A stretch of DNA of 5,034 nucleotides from an uncultured Petrimonas sp. (GTDB lineage: Bacteria > Bacteroidota > Bacteroidia > Bacteroidales > Dysgonomonadaceae), in NCBI GenBank assembly GCA_934621705.1, contig CAKTUP010000137.1:1-5034 (forward strand), in the 5' to 3' direction. Both the position numbers and the translations under genes were made by a program. The notes beneath the pieces were generated by a model. That model searched no databases and was not told the origin of the DNA. It was given only the letters and a program-made list of their open reading frames with translations. This document shows positions 1-5,034 of the stretch, one piece after another. The stretch's first letter is position 1; every line of letters begins with the position of its first letter.

Positions 1-704
1 TCTTCGATTTTCGTTTTCAACGAACCTTTGAGTTGATGCGTGTTTTGCAACAGGTTTTCGATGGATTCAAATTCATTCAGCAATTTTGCGGCGGTCTTCT
101 CCCCCACTCCGGGACATCCGGGAATATTATCGGACGTATCGCCCATCAATCCCAGCAAATCAATCATTTGAAGCGGATTGGACAACGAATATTTTTCCAT
201 CACTTTCTTGTCGTCCAAAACATCAAAATCGTTGCTGCCGTACTTGGGTTTGTAAATGAAAATATGCGGCTCAACAAGTTGTCCGTAATCCTTATCGGGA
301 GTCATCATATAGACATCGAACGTGTTTTTGTCGGCCTGTTTGGCAATGGTTCCGATAACGTCGTCGGCTTCAAATCCCATCGCTTCCAGCACCGGAATGT
401 TATAAGCTTCCAGAATTTTTTTGATGATGGGAACCGATGCCTTTATGTCTTCGGGAGTGGCTTCGCGCTGCGCTTTGTAGGCTTCAAATTCCGTGTGTCG
501 GAACGTTGGCCCGGGCGGATCGAAAGCCACGGCAATGTGGCTCGGACTTTCCTTTCGCAGCACATCTTCGAGTGTATTCACGAATCCGAAGACCGCCGAT
601 GTATTTTGTCCTTTCGAATTAACGCGTGGATTTTTAATAAATGCGTAATACGCTCTGTAAATCAATGCATAAGCATCGAGCATAAACAGCTTGTGTTTGG
701 CCAT
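1..704 (-). CDS. polA: DNA polymerase I, N-terminal 5'-3' exonuclease (flap nuclease) domain, partial
   Basis: PolA removes RNA primers and flaps through its N-terminal 5' nuclease and fills gaps in replication and repair. The reading frame starts MAKHKLFMLDAYALIYRAYY and stays open to the window edge, giving 234 residues of a protein that is usually about 900 or more; the polymerase domain lies outside. All the acidic metal ligands expected from E. coli PolA can be placed: D10, D62 (AFDPPG), E112/D114/D115 (GFEADDVIGT), D137/D139 (TPDKDYGQL) and D189/D192 (GDTSDNIPG). They are followed by the helix-hairpin-helix GCPGVGEKTAAKLL (residues 196-209). The conserved FRHxxFEAYKAQR basic stretch is at 68-80. 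The PDKD form, where E. coli has GDKD, is to my recollection usual in Bacteroidota. The ATG at 704 is chosen because the family motif begins a few residues later; its upstream sequence is AT-rich without a Shine-Dalgarno. It is divergent from the prenyl synthase. Identification is very secure. Confidence 0.97.
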   Translation of the reverse strand, partial: MAKHKLFMLDAYALIYRAYYAFIKNPRVNSKGQNTSAVFGFVNTLEDVLRKESPSHIAVAFDPPGPTFRHTEFEAYKAQREATPEDIKASVPIIKKILEAYNIPVLEAMGFEADDVIGTIAKQADKNTFDVYMMTPDKDYGQLVEPHIFIYKPKYGSNDFDVLDDKKVMEKYSLSNPLQMIDLLGLMGDTSDNIPGCPGVGEKTAAKLLNEFESIENLLQNTHQLKGSLKTKIE

Positions 705-794
705 ATAAAACTAAATATTTCTTTTAAAAATGTAAAGTTACAAATATTTGATTGCTTTGAGATGAATTATTTTTAAATTTGCGTTTCCAAAAAA
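705..794. other. Divergent intergenic region between polA and the prenyl synthase
   Basis: This is a 90-bp, strongly AT-rich spacer that must hold the promoters of both divergent genes. On the plus strand a good Bacteroidota-type promoter is visible (separate entry). On the minus strand, toward polA, there are only partial -7 matches: AATATTTG at 748-741 and TAACTTTA at 740-733. Neither has a convincing TTG or TTTG at the right distance, so the polA promoter is not assigned. A perfect 10-bp palindrome, CAAATATTTG, sits at 741-750. Confidence 0.6.
752..781 (+). promoter_or_regulatory. Predicted Bacteroidota-type promoter for the prenyl synthase
   Basis: TTG at 752-754 is followed after 19 nt by TAAATTTG at 774-781. 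This matches the published Bacteroides pattern of a TTTG/TTG -33 element, 19-21 nt, then TAnnTTTG at -7. The -33 element is ATTG rather than TTTG, so only the -7 is a full match. Transcription would begin a few bases after 781, leaving only about 5-10 nt before the ATG at 795. AT-rich DNA can yield such matches by chance, so this is a prediction. Confidence 0.5.
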
Positions 795-1775
795 ATGAGA
801 ATGGACGAAAGTCAGGTTATAAAAGAGTCGTTACGCGACGAATTGAACCAATTCAACAGCTATCTTCGTAAGGCGCTTGAAACCGATAATACGCGAATTT
901 CCGATATTGTCAGGCACGCTTTTAAGGTGGACGGCAAGCGGATAAGGCCGATGCTGGTTTTTCTGGTGGCCAAGTGCTGCGGAGAGATTACGCCGGCTAC
1001 TTATCACGGCGCGGTAACGGTGGAGTTGCTGCATGCGGCAACGCTGATACACGACGATGTGGTGGATGAAGCGCTGACGCGGCGCGGACAGCCGTCGGCA
1101 AACGCAGTTTTCGATAATAAACGCTCGGTATTGGCGGGAGATTACGTGCTTTCGTCTGCTTTGGTAGAAAGCGTTAAAACCGAAAATCTTGAAATCATCG
1201 GAATTATTTCCGAATTAGGGAAAAACCTAGCGGAAGGTGAGCTTAATCAGTATTCGCTTGCCAATGAGATTATTATTGATGAAAAAGAGTATTACAAAGT
1301 CATCGATAAAAAAACGGCATCCTTGCTTTACGCTTGCGCGAAAATCGGCGCCATTACTGCCGGCGCAGACCGGTTCACGATAGAAGAGTTCGGAAAAGTA
1401 GGCCGCATTTTGGGTATCGCCTTCCAGATACGCGACGATATTTTCGATTACTACAAAGCCGATGTCGGCAAACCCACCGGAAACGATATCCGCGAAGGAA
1501 AAATCACGCTTCCGCTAATTTATGCGCTCAAAAATGCACCCCAAGAAGTTTCTGACGAAATGATGAACATTATCCGTTCATTCGATTTTTCGCCCGAAAA
1601 CATAGAAATTCTGCTTGATTTTGCCAAACGAAACGGCGGTATCGAATACGCTCAGAAAACCATGGAAACACTCTTGGATGAAGCCGAGCAAATCATCAAA
1701 AGTGTTTCCATTAACAACGAATTCAAGATTATGCTGAACCTGTTGGTGATGTATTTGAAAAATCGTTTGTTTTAG
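795..1775 (+). CDS. Polyprenyl diphosphate synthase (long-chain, trans-type; IspB/IspA superfamily)
   Basis: This enzyme adds isopentenyl diphosphate units head-to-tail to an allylic diphosphate. In Bacteroidota the usual product is the long side chain of menaquinone. The 326-residue length is normal for the family. The signatures are in order: GKRIRP (47-52), first Asp-rich motif HDDVVDEALTRRG with D87, D88 and D91 and R96/R97, GDYVLSSA (115-122), KT at 173-174, second Asp-rich motif QIRDDIFDYY with D214, D215 and D218, and GKPTGNDIREGK (225-236). The residue five before the first Asp motif is Ala (A82), the small residue typical of long-chain rather than farnesyl/geranylgeranyl enzymes; exact chain length cannot be read. 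Translation starts at ATG 795, with a second in-frame ATG at 801 as an alternative; A-rich bases but no Shine-Dalgarno precede both. It is a single gene, divergent from polA and ending 2 bp from the convergent lipoprotein gene. It resembles ispB, but I leave the symbol blank because product length is unknown. Confidence 0.93.
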   Translation: MRMDESQVIKESLRDELNQFNSYLRKALETDNTRISDIVRHAFKVDGKRIRPMLVFLVAKCCGEITPATYHGAVTVELLHAATLIHDDVVDEALTRRGQPSANAVFDNKRSVLAGDYVLSSALVESVKTENLEIIGIISELGKNLAEGELNQYSLANEIIIDEKEYYKVIDKKTASLLYACAKIGAITAGADRFTIEEFGKVGRILGIAFQIRDDIFDYYKADVGKPTGNDIREGKITLPLIYALKNAPQEVSDEMMNIIRSFDFSPENIEILLDFAKRNGGIEYAQKTMETLLDEAEQIIKSVSINNEFKIMLNLLVMYLKNRLF

Positions 1776-1777
1776 TT

Positions 1778-3070
1778 CTACTTCTTTACCGGAATACTTC
1801 CCAACAATTTTATATTCTGCAAATTGGCATAATCGTACAGGTAAAAACCGTCTTCGCCGATCGTAAACAGAAATTTGTTCAGCGGAATTACATCGAATGT
1901 TTTAATGTCCTTAAAATGAGCGATCAAGTTTTTGTTGATGTTCAGTTTATCGGCAACATTAAAAACCTTTAATCCGTCATCGCAAAGGAAAAGGGTATTG
2001 TTATCGATACCCAGCCCGTAAGGCGTTTTCATGTCATACGTAGCCACCAGATTATTTGTTTTGTAATCGGCAGAGAGCTTAACCACATCGAGAACATTCA
2101 AGCTCACGTTTGCATTTCTGTTGCAGGTAACGCCGGAACGAAGCGTGATATAGGCGTATCCGTCCTGCACCACAACCGGATCGCAGGTGGTAACGTGCCA
2201 GAGCGAACTGATTTGCTTTGGAGCCGACGGATTAGCCAGCTCAAGAATGATCATTCCGTTGGTTGTTCCCAAAAACATGTGGTGGTCATACAGAAACATC
2301 GTTTCCACGTTCCAGCCGATAGGTTGCGTAACCACTTTTACCGGATTGGATGCGTCCGAAACGTTGAAAACAAACAACTGATATTGGTCAACCGTGTAAA
2401 GAAAGTTATCGTATAATCCGAAACGTGCCATCGAGCCGCCTTTGCCGAAAGATGCGCTTGAAATTCCGCCACCACCGCCAACTGCCGCGTCCATACTAAA
2501 ACCGGAATTTTTTCTGTAACTTTCCCACCCGTAATAAATGGGATATCTTATTTGCTCTTCCAGTTTATTGTGTTCTTTCTTTTGTTCCCAGGCAATTACC
2601 ACGCCTTTATCCTTTTCTACTTTGCCGATCCGCAATTGATTATCGGTCGGCGGAACAGCATACGGATAGATATCTTTCAAGCGATTCACTTCTTTAATTT
2701 TGGTTATATCCGAAACATCAAGCGCCACTAAATCCACATAACTATCGGCGTATAAAATGTTGTTTTTTACGGCAATATCCACACAGCCGGGAATTTCTAC
2801 GAAAGTTTTGTTTTGCGGCTTCGACGGATCCGAAACATCGACGATGTGAATTCCTTCAAACTTCTCAACAATGAGCAGGTAATTGTCTTTGTAATAAATT
2901 TTTCCGGGTTTTTCCAGTTCCTTTGCCGGTGAAGACTTGACGGCGCTTCTTAAGTTGTCGTAACTCAAATAAATCGGCACGTTGGCCATGTAATTTTCGG
3001 TATAAGTGTCCATACAGGATGTGAAAACTACAGCCGAAATGAAATAAAATAATAGTTTTATATGTTTCAT
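1778..3070 (-). CDS. LVIVD-repeat beta-propeller lipoprotein, function unknown
   Basis: The 430-residue protein starts with a lipoprotein signal: positively charged MKHIK, a hydrophobic run, and lipobox FTSC with C19 as the lipidated residue. The residues after it (MDTYTE) are not the strongly acidic run associated with surface export in some Bacteroidota, so its membrane face is open. The rest reads as about seven repeats of roughly 40 residues, each with a hydrophobic strand, 'NxLY/F' turn and 'xxVxDVSDPxxP'-like ending: about 60-95, 96-133, 217-256, 257-297, 298-350, 351-390 and 391-428. The first (GIHIVDVSDPSKP) and the third (LFVFNVSDASNP) match the LVIVD repeat best. Seven blades would close a propeller. 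An 83-residue insertion (134-216) separates blades 2 and 3 and contains five consecutive glycines (198-202). No catalytic motif is seen, so a binding or scaffold role is inferred. Its start lies 10 bp after the barrel gene's stop, implying co-transcription. No terminator follows, because the convergent prenyl synthase ends 2 bp away. Confidence 0.85.
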   Translation of the reverse strand: MKHIKLLFYFISAVVFTSCMDTYTENYMANVPIYLSYDNLRSAVKSSPAKELEKPGKIYYKDNYLLIVEKFEGIHIVDVSDPSKPQNKTFVEIPGCVDIAVKNNILYADSYVDLVALDVSDITKIKEVNRLKDIYPYAVPPTDNQLRIGKVEKDKGVVIAWEQKKEHNKLEEQIRYPIYYGWESYRKNSGFSMDAAVGGGGGISSASFGKGGSMARFGLYDNFLYTVDQYQLFVFNVSDASNPVKVVTQPIGWNVETMFLYDHHMFLGTTNGMIILELANPSAPKQISSLWHVTTCDPVVVQDGYAYITLRSGVTCNRNANVSLNVLDVVKLSADYKTNNLVATYDMKTPYGLGIDNNTLFLCDDGLKVFNVADKLNINKNLIAHFKDIKTFDVIPLNKFLFTIGEDGFYLYDYANLQNIKLLGSIPVKK

Positions 3071-3080
3071 AATAAATCAG

Positions 3081-3917
3081 TTAAAAGATGAGACCAAGTT
3101 TTAAGGAAAGTCTGTTGTAATCGACATTCAAATCATACGCTTTTTCTTTGTTGTGGTAACGAAGCCGGTGAAAACGATATCCGGCCGAAAAAGTGAAACT
3201 CACATTCGATCGCGTCTGCCACATAATTCCGAGAGACGGATTGAGCAAAATCCCGCCTTTAGCTTTCAAATCCATATCGTAACTCACCGAAGGGCCCGGC
3301 CAAAAGGAACTACTGTAATCGACGTAATAACCCGCGGGATACACATTGGCTACTTTGGTTCGCGAGCCTTCAACGGGAATTTGATACCCCGCCTGAAGCA
3401 TGGCAAACGGAGCTACCCGGTTGTTGTTGAACCTGTAAATTCCGTTTATGGTTACCGGCAGGTACGTCTCTTTGTAGAACTCCACTCCCACCCCGGCTCC
3501 GGCAGATAACTTTTCAAGGAATTTATAGTTCACTGACGTGTGAAAAATCAACGGCATTTTGTTGATGTTATCCGGATTTCCCGGCAAAATGCCTAACTCG
3601 CTAAAAATAAAATAGTTTTTGATTGGAGCGATATCTTCTTCAAAATCGCTCTCCACCCCTACCCTGTCCGCTTTGGGTTTTCTTTTAGTGATTCTCACCA
3701 CTTCCGATGCATCCAAAACAAAAGACTCGTTAGCGGCCATAATTCTTATCTTGTCAAATTCGGGAGAGTAGATGTATTGTCCCCTGAGAATGCGTCCATC
3801 TTTCAATTCGATGTAGCCTTTTTCAACTTTCGGGTAAGGAACTCCGTTTCCCGATTGTGCTCCCACAGTTTGCAGTATGCAGATAAGCAAGAACAGCCAT
3901 GTAATACGTTTAATCAT
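3081..3917 (-). CDS. Secreted, probable outer-membrane beta-barrel protein, function unknown
   Basis: This 278-residue protein has a clear Sec signal peptide (MIKR, hydrophobic run to residue 18, VGA cleavage site before Q21). Residues 33-80 form a small beta module, GYIELKDGRILRGQ...FVLDASEVVRITKRK. It resembles the 'LKDGSxIKGxI...EVxKI' module common at the front of Bacteroidota outer-membrane proteins. After a charged linker (80-100) come about eight alternating amphipathic strands: 103-110, 122-133, 136-147, 152-163, 167-180, 222-234, 238-250 and 268-278. The last ends LKLGLIF, with the C-terminal Phe typical of BAM-assembled barrels. An eight-stranded barrel with one long loop (181-221, rich in Gly, Ser, Tyr and Pro) is the likely fold. 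It is first in a two-gene unit with the downstream propeller lipoprotein. The ATG at 3917 is preceded by A/T-rich sequence with no Shine-Dalgarno. I do not recognise a named family; porin, adhesin or assembly partner all remain possible. Confidence 0.8.
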   Translation of the reverse strand: MIKRITWLFLLICILQTVGAQSGNGVPYPKVEKGYIELKDGRILRGQYIYSPEFDKIRIMAANESFVLDASEVVRITKRKPKADRVGVESDFEEDIAPIKNYFIFSELGILPGNPDNINKMPLIFHTSVNYKFLEKLSAGAGVGVEFYKETYLPVTINGIYRFNNNRVAPFAMLQAGYQIPVEGSRTKVANVYPAGYYVDYSSSFWPGPSVSYDMDLKAKGGILLNPSLGIMWQTRSNVSFTFSAGYRFHRLRYHNKEKAYDLNVDYNRLSLKLGLIF

Positions 3918-4035
3918 AATATTAATTTTTTTTCATATAAAATTGGGTTGCTTATACCTTATAGATGAAAAAAATGAAAAAACGTTGCATCAAAATGTAA
4001 AAATCTTTCAATTTTAACATTTGAGATATAGGAAT
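3918..4035 (-). other. AT-rich leader/promoter region of the barrel-lipoprotein operon
   Basis: About 118 bp of very AT-rich DNA lie between the Hsp20 terminator and the barrel gene. Because the terminator should stop upstream transcription, the operon promoter is inferred to be here. The closest element is TACATTTT (minus strand, about 4000-3993), one base off TAnnTTTG, but it lacks a correctly spaced -33 element. Short direct repeats TATAAG/TATAAG occur at about 3951-3963. No promoter is assigned with confidence, and no coding sequence is credible here. Confidence 0.4.
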
Positions 4036-4067
4036 AAAAAAATATCACCCCGGTGTGGGGTGATATT
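4036..4067 (-). terminator. Intrinsic (Rho-independent) terminator of the hsp20 gene
   Basis: Read on the minus strand, a perfect 11-bp stem (AATATCACCCC paired with GGGGTGATATT, arms 4067-4057 and 4051-4041) closes a 5-nt ACACC loop. It runs directly into a T tract, with seven Ts in a row counting the stem end (4042-4036). It lies 23 bp beyond the hsp20 stop. On the plus strand the hairpin is followed by CCAAATTC with no T tract, so it acts for the minus strand only. It separates hsp20 from the barrel-lipoprotein operon. Confidence 0.93.
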
Positions 4068-4089
4068 CCAAATTCATTAATCCGTTTAT

Positions 4090-4512
4090 TTATTGAATTT
4101 CAATTTGTTTGGCTTTCGATACTTTTTCTTCTTCTTTAATCGTAGGTATTTCAACCGTCAATACACCGTTTTCAACTTTTGCCGCTATTTTTTCGTTTTC
4201 GATGTTGTCGGGCAAAACCATTCTGCGGGTAAATTGCGTGTAGGAAAATTCGCGTCTTAAGTACGTTCCTTTTTTGTCTTCCGATTCACTTTTCTTTTCG
4301 AAATTTAAAACCAGGTTGTTGTCTTCATCAACGCTCACGTTGCAATCTTCTTTTGTCATTCCGGGAGCGGCTACTTCAACCACGAAACCGTTTTCGTTTT
4401 GCTGAATGTTAATGGCCGGAGCCGATTTGTTGTTGTTTGCCACCCATTCGTTGCCGAAAAAATCGTTGAAAACGCCGGGCAACCACGTGTTGGTTCTTCT
4501 AATAATTGTCAT
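4090..4512 (-). CDS. Small heat-shock protein, Hsp20/alpha-crystallin family
   Basis: This is an ATP-independent cytoplasmic holdase that binds unfolding proteins during stress and passes them to DnaK/ClpB. The 140-residue length is typical for bacterial class A sHsps. A short N-terminal arm (1-31, MTIIRR...LPGVFNDFFG) precedes the alpha-crystallin domain (about 32-124). Visible hallmarks are FVVEVAAPGMTKED (43-56), YLRREFSYTQFTRRMVLP (84-101), and the signature AKVENGVLTVEIP (111-123) with the G-V-L triad at 116-118. The C-terminal I-x-I anchoring motif is I137-E138-I139, three residues from the end and needed for oligomer assembly in the family. It appears monocistronic: its own promoter, a long leader with a hairpin, a Shine-Dalgarno sequence and a strong terminator are all present. 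The ATG at 4512 is fixed by that Shine-Dalgarno and by the conserved N-terminal arm. No CIRCE element is present, so HrcA control is not supported. Confidence 0.96.
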   Translation of the reverse strand: MTIIRRTNTWLPGVFNDFFGNEWVANNNKSAPAINIQQNENGFVVEVAAPGMTKEDCNVSVDEDNNLVLNFEKKSESEDKKGTYLRREFSYTQFTRRMVLPDNIENEKIAAKVENGVLTVEIPTIKEEEKVSKAKQIEIQ

Positions 4513-4518
4513 AATTTA

Positions 4519-4525
4519 TCCTTCT
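4519..4525 (-). promoter_or_regulatory. Shine-Dalgarno sequence of hsp20
   Basis: AGAAGGA on the minus strand lies 6 nt before the ATG at 4512 and is close to the AAGGAGG consensus. It is notable because the other genes whose starts are visible in this window have A/T-rich leaders without such a site. This suggests a conventional ribosome-binding step that could be regulated by leader structure. Confidence 0.65.
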
Positions 4526-4550
4526 TTTTAGTTAATAATTCGGTTTTCGA

Positions 4551-4568
4551 TGTATCGTTTCCGATACA
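4551..4568 (-). promoter_or_regulatory. Perfect hairpin/dyad in the hsp20 leader
   Basis: On the minus strand TGTATCG-GAAA-CGATACA forms a perfect 7-bp stem closed by a GAAA (GNRA-type) tetraloop, extendable by one G-U pair. It lies within the predicted 5' untranslated region, 25 nt upstream of the Shine-Dalgarno. It could be an mRNA stem that affects stability or translation, or a DNA operator for a dimeric regulator; the sequence alone does not decide. It is not a CIRCE element and does not pair with the Shine-Dalgarno itself. Confidence 0.55.
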
Positions 4569-4641
4569 CTACAAAAACTCCAAATTATATGCCGATGGAT
4601 TTTTACGGCTTTTTCAGGATGATTTCACGACAAAATGTCCG

Positions 4642-4670
4642 ATAATATAAGGATATAACCTATAAGTCAA
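4642..4670 (-). promoter_or_regulatory. Predicted sigma-70-like promoter of hsp20
   Basis: On the minus strand TTGACT (4670-4665) and TATTAT (4647-4642) are separated by exactly 17 bp, each one base off the E. coli consensus hexamers. The -35 also overlaps a TTTG, the Bacteroidota -33 core, but the -7 (TATTATCG) fits TAnnTTTG poorly. Transcription starting near 4635 would give a leader of about 120 nt. A TATAATTTG at 4589-4581 is a possible proximal alternative but lacks an upstream element. No sigma-32-type sequence is seen. Confidence 0.5.
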
Positions 4671-4716
4671 ACAAATAAATGACAAAATGGCATTCATGGA
4701 GGAGTATTCAATAAAT

Positions 4717-5034
4717 TTACTGGGCGAGTATTTTATACGTTTTTTGCCCGTGATGCGTTTTTCCGAATCTATCCGTCGCACGAATATAAATGGTATGTTC
4801 TCCCGGTTCGAGGTTCAGTGGAACTGCGCCCGTCCACAAATGCGTACTGTTTACAGCGTTTGACGGACGCCTTCCCGGAAGAAGTTTTTCTGTGAAATCC
4901 CACTCTACCAGCTTCATCATATAACTCGGATCAACAGCTTCCGTATATCGCATTGGCCGCCATTCGCCGTTGCCGATACGGTATTCAACAACATCGTTTG
5001 GACTTCCCATAAAGAAATTCACTACGATTTGCGA
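4717..5034 (-). CDS. Calcineurin-like phosphoesterase, C-terminal domain, partial (5' end outside window)
   Basis: Only the last 105 residues are present; the frame is open through the window edge, reading SQIVVNFFMGSPNDVVEYRI onward. The GTG at 5022 is an internal Val codon, not a start. The sequence matches what I recall of the C-terminal domain of Bacteroidota calcineurin-like phosphoesterases: VVNFFMGSPNDVVEYRIG.GEW.PM, then LLPGRRPSNAVNSTHLWTG, then LEPGEHTIYIRATDRFGKTHHG at the end. This is a beta-sandwich-like module following the metallophosphatase domain; the metal-binding residues (Asp/His/Asn) would be upstream and cannot be checked. Such proteins are usually exported and their substrates are mostly unknown. 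It precedes hsp20 on the same strand by 204 bp, and no intrinsic terminator is evident between them. Because hsp20 has its own likely promoter, I treat them as separate units. Confidence 0.82.
   Translation of the reverse strand, partial: SQIVVNFFMGSPNDVVEYRIGNGEWRPMRYTEAVDPSYMMKLVEWDFTEKLLPGRRPSNAVNSTHLWTGAVPLNLEPGEHTIYIRATDRFGKTHHGQKTYKILAQ

Noticed and set aside
33..776. Long plus-strand open frame (247 codons) at the left end
   Set aside because: It lies antisense to polA, which shows every conserved nuclease motif in order on the other strand. The antisense translation has no recognisable motif and is a composition shadow.
3153..3509. Plus-strand open frame inside the barrel gene
   Set aside because: It is antisense to the gene with the signal peptide and barrel pattern; its translation is rich in Arg/His/Pro with no domain, as expected for a shadow.
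3965..4000. Tiny plus-strand frame MKKMKKRCIKM (11 codons)
   Set aside because: It is a product of an A-rich intergenic stretch, with no promoter or ribosome-binding site. It is too short to support without conservation data.
4041..4067. Bidirectional terminator
   Set aside because: The plus-strand side of the stem is followed by CCAAATTC with no T tract, and there is no plus-strand gene to terminate.
4581..4589. TATAATTTG (minus strand) as the main hsp20 promoter
   Set aside because: It looks like a -10/-7 element, but no TTG/TTTG or TTGACA-like element lies at the right distance. It is kept only as an alternative.
4616..4620. Leader segment ATCCT (minus) that could pair with the Shine-Dalgarno region AGGAT as a thermometer
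   Set aside because: Only five pairs form across a distance of nearly 90 nt, with no extension on either side, so it is not convincing without a folding calculation.
4399..4650. Plus-strand open frame overlapping the start and leader of hsp20
   Set aside because: It is antisense to the conserved N-terminus of Hsp20 and runs through the promoter region, with no ribosome-binding site or recognisable protein.
4513..4716. CIRCE or HspR (HAIR) heat-shock operator upstream of hsp20
   Set aside because: Neither TTAGCACTC-N9-GAGTGCTAA nor CTTGAGT-N7-ACTCAAG is present; the hairpin found has a different sequence.

Overview
The window looks like chromosomal housekeeping and envelope DNA from a member of the Bacteroidota, most likely the order Bacteroidales. 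Three things point there: start codons mostly preceded by A-rich stretches rather than Shine-Dalgarno sequences, a TAnnTTTG-type -7 promoter element, and characteristic proteins (PolA with the TPDKDYGQL variant, a lipoprotein beta-propeller, an outer-membrane barrel protein with an 'LKDGxxxRG' N-terminal module, and a calcineurin-like phosphoesterase C-terminal domain). The family or genus cannot be settled from this sequence.

Layout. Positions 1-704 (minus) hold the first 234 residues of DNA polymerase I (polA), cut by the window edge. A 90-bp AT-rich divergent intergenic region follows, then a complete long-chain polyprenyl diphosphate synthase (795-1775, plus), probably making the isoprenoid side chain of menaquinone. 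It ends 2 bp from the stop of a convergent gene. The minus-strand block 3917-1778 is a likely two-gene operon: a 278-residue secreted, probably outer-membrane barrel protein, then 10 bp later a 430-residue lipoprotein built from about seven LVIVD-like propeller blades. Upstream of it, 4090-4512 (minus) is a complete small heat-shock protein of the Hsp20/alpha-crystallin family with a strong intrinsic terminator (4036-4067), a good Shine-Dalgarno sequence, and a leader of roughly 120 nt containing a perfect 7-bp hairpin with a GAAA loop. The right end (4717-5034, minus) is the last 105 residues of a secreted-type calcineurin-like phosphoesterase whose start lies outside the window.

The genes do not form one pathway. 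PolA and the prenyl synthase are core metabolism, Hsp20 is a stress chaperone, and the barrel/lipoprotein pair is the only functionally unassigned unit. I see no mobile element, CRISPR array, tRNA, rRNA or defence system. The points most worth a second look are the structured hsp20 leader with its E. coli-like promoter, the uncharacterised barrel-propeller pair, and the very short predicted leader of the prenyl synthase mRNA.
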